Below, piece after piece: positions 61,811-64,000 of a stretch of 64,000 nucleotides of DNA (positions are counted from its first letter, which is position 1; every line of letters begins with the position of its first letter). The DNA lies in assembly GCF_921293095.1 (NCBI RefSeq), contig NC_060257.1, forward strand, positions 54,534,968 through 54,598,967, read 5' to 3'. The notes beneath the pieces are model-generated. The model made no database searches. It was given only the letters and a program-made list of their open reading frames with translations, and was not told the origin of the DNA. The DNA is from Ischnura elegans (Eukaryota; Arthropoda; Insecta; Odonata; Coenagrionidae). A program made the translations under genes and the position numbers.

Positions 61811-64000
61811 TATTCGGTAAGTAATAGCAGTTCGATATATTTTACAAAAACGTAGATTCGATATGTGTCGAATGGGAGCTTGGAAAGCAAATATATTTAA
61901 TTGGTGCAGCATGAACAATGCTATAATAAACATATTCATAAAATTTCTTCGGTTTAACATCAATAGTTAGACAGATACGAAAAATTGCATATTTGCTACC
62001 GTAATCATCGAATTATCAAGTATACTGACACGTGAAGTTAAAATGTCGTAATCCTATTGATTTATCTTCCCGTTTGGTCATCTACCCTATAATTCATGGT
62101 CAAATACGCCCGCGGATGTAAAATCCTGCATGTTATAGCAATTCGACATATTTTAAGAAAACGCTGAATCGATATATATCTAATGAGACAAAACATGCAA
62201 AACATATTTCCATTGGGGTTTGTGAAGAATACCAGGATGTGCACATTCACCAAATTTCATTGGTCCAACGGATATACGAATCAAGTTATGCCAATTTGCG
62301 TATTTTCTATAATAATTGAATTGATATTTCGACTATACTGCATCTGTAATATAAAATCCGCAATGCTTTTGATTTTAATTCCGGTATATGGCCATTTACC
62401 ATATAATTCCTAGTCAACTTTGCCCGTTGATATAAATTCCTATGTGTTATAACAATTCCATATATTTTAAGAAAAAGCAGATTCGATATATATCGAATGA
62501 GAAACTATACACAAAAAATGTTTCCATTGGGCATTGTGAGGAATACCAAGTTGTACCCATTCACCAAATTTCATTGGTCCAACGCATATACTACTCAAGT
62601 TATGCGTATTTGCATATTTGCTACAATAATCGATTCGATCTTTCGATTAAACTGCATCTGCACTGTAAAATCCGCAATGCTGTATATTATAATTCCAGTT
62701 AATAGTCATCTACTCTATAATTCCTGGTCAACAATGCCTGTGGATGTAAAATCCCAAATGTTAAGGCAAATCGATATAATTTGGAAAATGAAGATTCGAT
62801 ATGTATCGCATGTGAGACCATATACAAAACATATTTCCATTGGGCATTGTGAGAAATATCATGATATACCCATTCCCAAAATTTCTTTGGTCCAACTTAT
62901 ATAGCAATCAAGTTATGCCAATTTGCGAATTTGCTATAATGATCGTATCGATCTTTCGATTATACTGACATCTGTACTGTAAAATCCGCAATGCTATTGG
63001 TTTAACTTCCAGTCTACGGGTATTTTCTATATGATTCCTGGTCAACTATGTCCTTGGATGTAAAATCCTGTATGTTATAGCAATTCGATAAATTTTAAGA
63101 GAAAGTCGATTCGATATATATCGAACGTGAGACTACATACAAAATAAATTTCCATTGGGCATTGTGAGGAATACCAATATGTACCCATTCACCAAATTTC
63201 ATTGGTCCAACGGAAAAACTATTGAAGTTATGCCAATTTACGTATTTGCTATAATAATCGAATCGACTTTTCGATCATACTGACATCTGTACTGTAAAAT
63301 CCGCAATGCTATTGGTTTAACTTTCAGTCTATGGGTATCTACTATGTAATACCTGGTCAACTATGCCCTTGGATGTAAAACCCTATATGTTATAGCAGTT
63401 CGATATATTTGAAGAAAAAGTAGATTCAATATATATCGCACGTTAGACTACATACAAAACATATTTCTATTGGGAATTGTGAGGAATACCAAGATGTGCA
63501 CATTCGCCAAATTTCATTGGTCCAACGGGTATACTTTTCAAGTTATACCAATTTGTGTATTTGCTATAATAATTGAATCGATTTTTCGATCATACTGACA
63601 TCTGTACTGTAAAATCCGCAATGCTATTGGTTTGAAATCCAGTCTATGGGTATCTACTATTTAATCCCTAGTCAACTATGTCCTTGGATGTTAAATCCTA
63701 CATGTTATAGCAATTCGATATATTTTAAGAAAAAGTAGATTCGATATATATCGCACGTGAGACCATATACAAAACATATTACAATTGAGTATTGTGAGGA
63801 ATACCAAGATGTACCCGTTCACCAAGTTTCATTGGTCTAACGTATACGCTAATCAAGTTATGCCAATTTGCATATTTGCTATACTAATCGAATCGTACTT
63901 TAGACAATAGTGACATCTGTACTGTAAAATCCGGAATCCTATTGATATCCCTTCCATTCTTTGGTCAATGCGTTATCCCTACCTTCTCTACTATCCCCGC
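61811..64000 (+). repeat. 314-bp tandem satellite array
   Basis: Seven copies of a unit of 311-315 bp. The landmark TTCGATAT (or near match) recurs at 61831, 62142, 62456, 62770, 63084, 63399 and 63714. Units share CATATTTCCATTGGG, CCAAATTTCATTGGTCCAAC and TGTACTGTAAAATCCGCAAT. Copies from 62750 on are more alike than the first two. The array reaches the window end. Frames running through it (62442-62904) are by-products. Confidence 0.92.

Noticed and set aside
62497-62904. 135-residue frame near the window end
   Set aside because: It runs through the 314-bp satellite; the other units do not keep it open.

Overview
The window is a stretch of a large, repeat-rich, AT-biased eukaryotic genome, almost certainly an arthropod and probably an insect. 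The evidence is short exons with GT-AG introns, small secreted S1-family proteases, non-LTR retrotransposons, tRNA-derived SINEs, Tigger/pogo-type elements, and many hAT-like and Tc1/mariner-like MITEs. No bacterial-style operons, CRISPR arrays, rRNA genes or convincing functional tRNA genes are visible. The species cannot be named from the sequence.

Two protein-coding genes are well supported, and both are spliced by hand from short exons. On the plus strand (18538-36577) lies a seven-exon, 250-residue secreted chymotrypsin-fold protein. On the minus strand (47271-39753) lies a seven-exon, 259-residue secreted trypsin. They are tail-to-tail (convergent), with stop codons about 3.2 kb apart, and their coding introns sit at the same places with the same phases (1,0,2,0,0,0). 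They are therefore diverged paralogues. The minus-strand copy has everything an active trypsin needs: R-IVGG activation site, His72/Asp116/Ser212 and Asp206 at the base of the S1 pocket. The plus-strand copy keeps the fold cysteines, His and Asp, but has Thr for the catalytic Ser, Arg for the S1 Asp, Val for the pocket Gly226, and no IVGG activation site. It reads as a serine-protease homologue (pseudoenzyme) with an intact frame. A TATA box, an initiator and a possible 5'UTR exon for the trypsin gene lie at 52921-53025.

Layout. 1-10 kb: two arrays of a 540-bp tandem repeat in opposite orientation around a 3.5-kb spacer of older, decayed units, giving a fold-back structure more than 9 kb long. 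10.1-14.7 kb: a decayed minus-strand non-LTR retrotransposon (endonuclease and reverse transcriptase remnants) broken by hAT-type MITEs with clear 8-bp target duplications. 15.3-18.2 kb: small hairpins, a 0.9-kb fold-back built of CGATAAAATATC-like subrepeats, and a weak DUF4806-like remnant. 18.5-36.6 kb: the protease-homologue gene, with introns filled by MITEs, palindromes, a CACGTG-rich fold-back, a minisatellite carrying a SINE and a Tigger-like element, and a second Tigger-like element with transposase remnants. 36.6-39.7 kb: intergenic. 39.7-47.3 kb: the trypsin gene. 47.3-53 kb: its probable first intron, with repeats and a decayed LINE endonuclease. 53-61.8 kb: mostly unique AT-rich DNA with a decayed copy of an uncharacterised arthropod multi-copy family and a hairpin made of inverted SINE-like arms. 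61.8-64 kb: a 314-bp tandem satellite running off the window.

If both genes are expressed, the trypsin is a secreted digestive or processing protease made as a zymogen. The homologue could act as a non-catalytic binding or regulatory partner; that role is inference.
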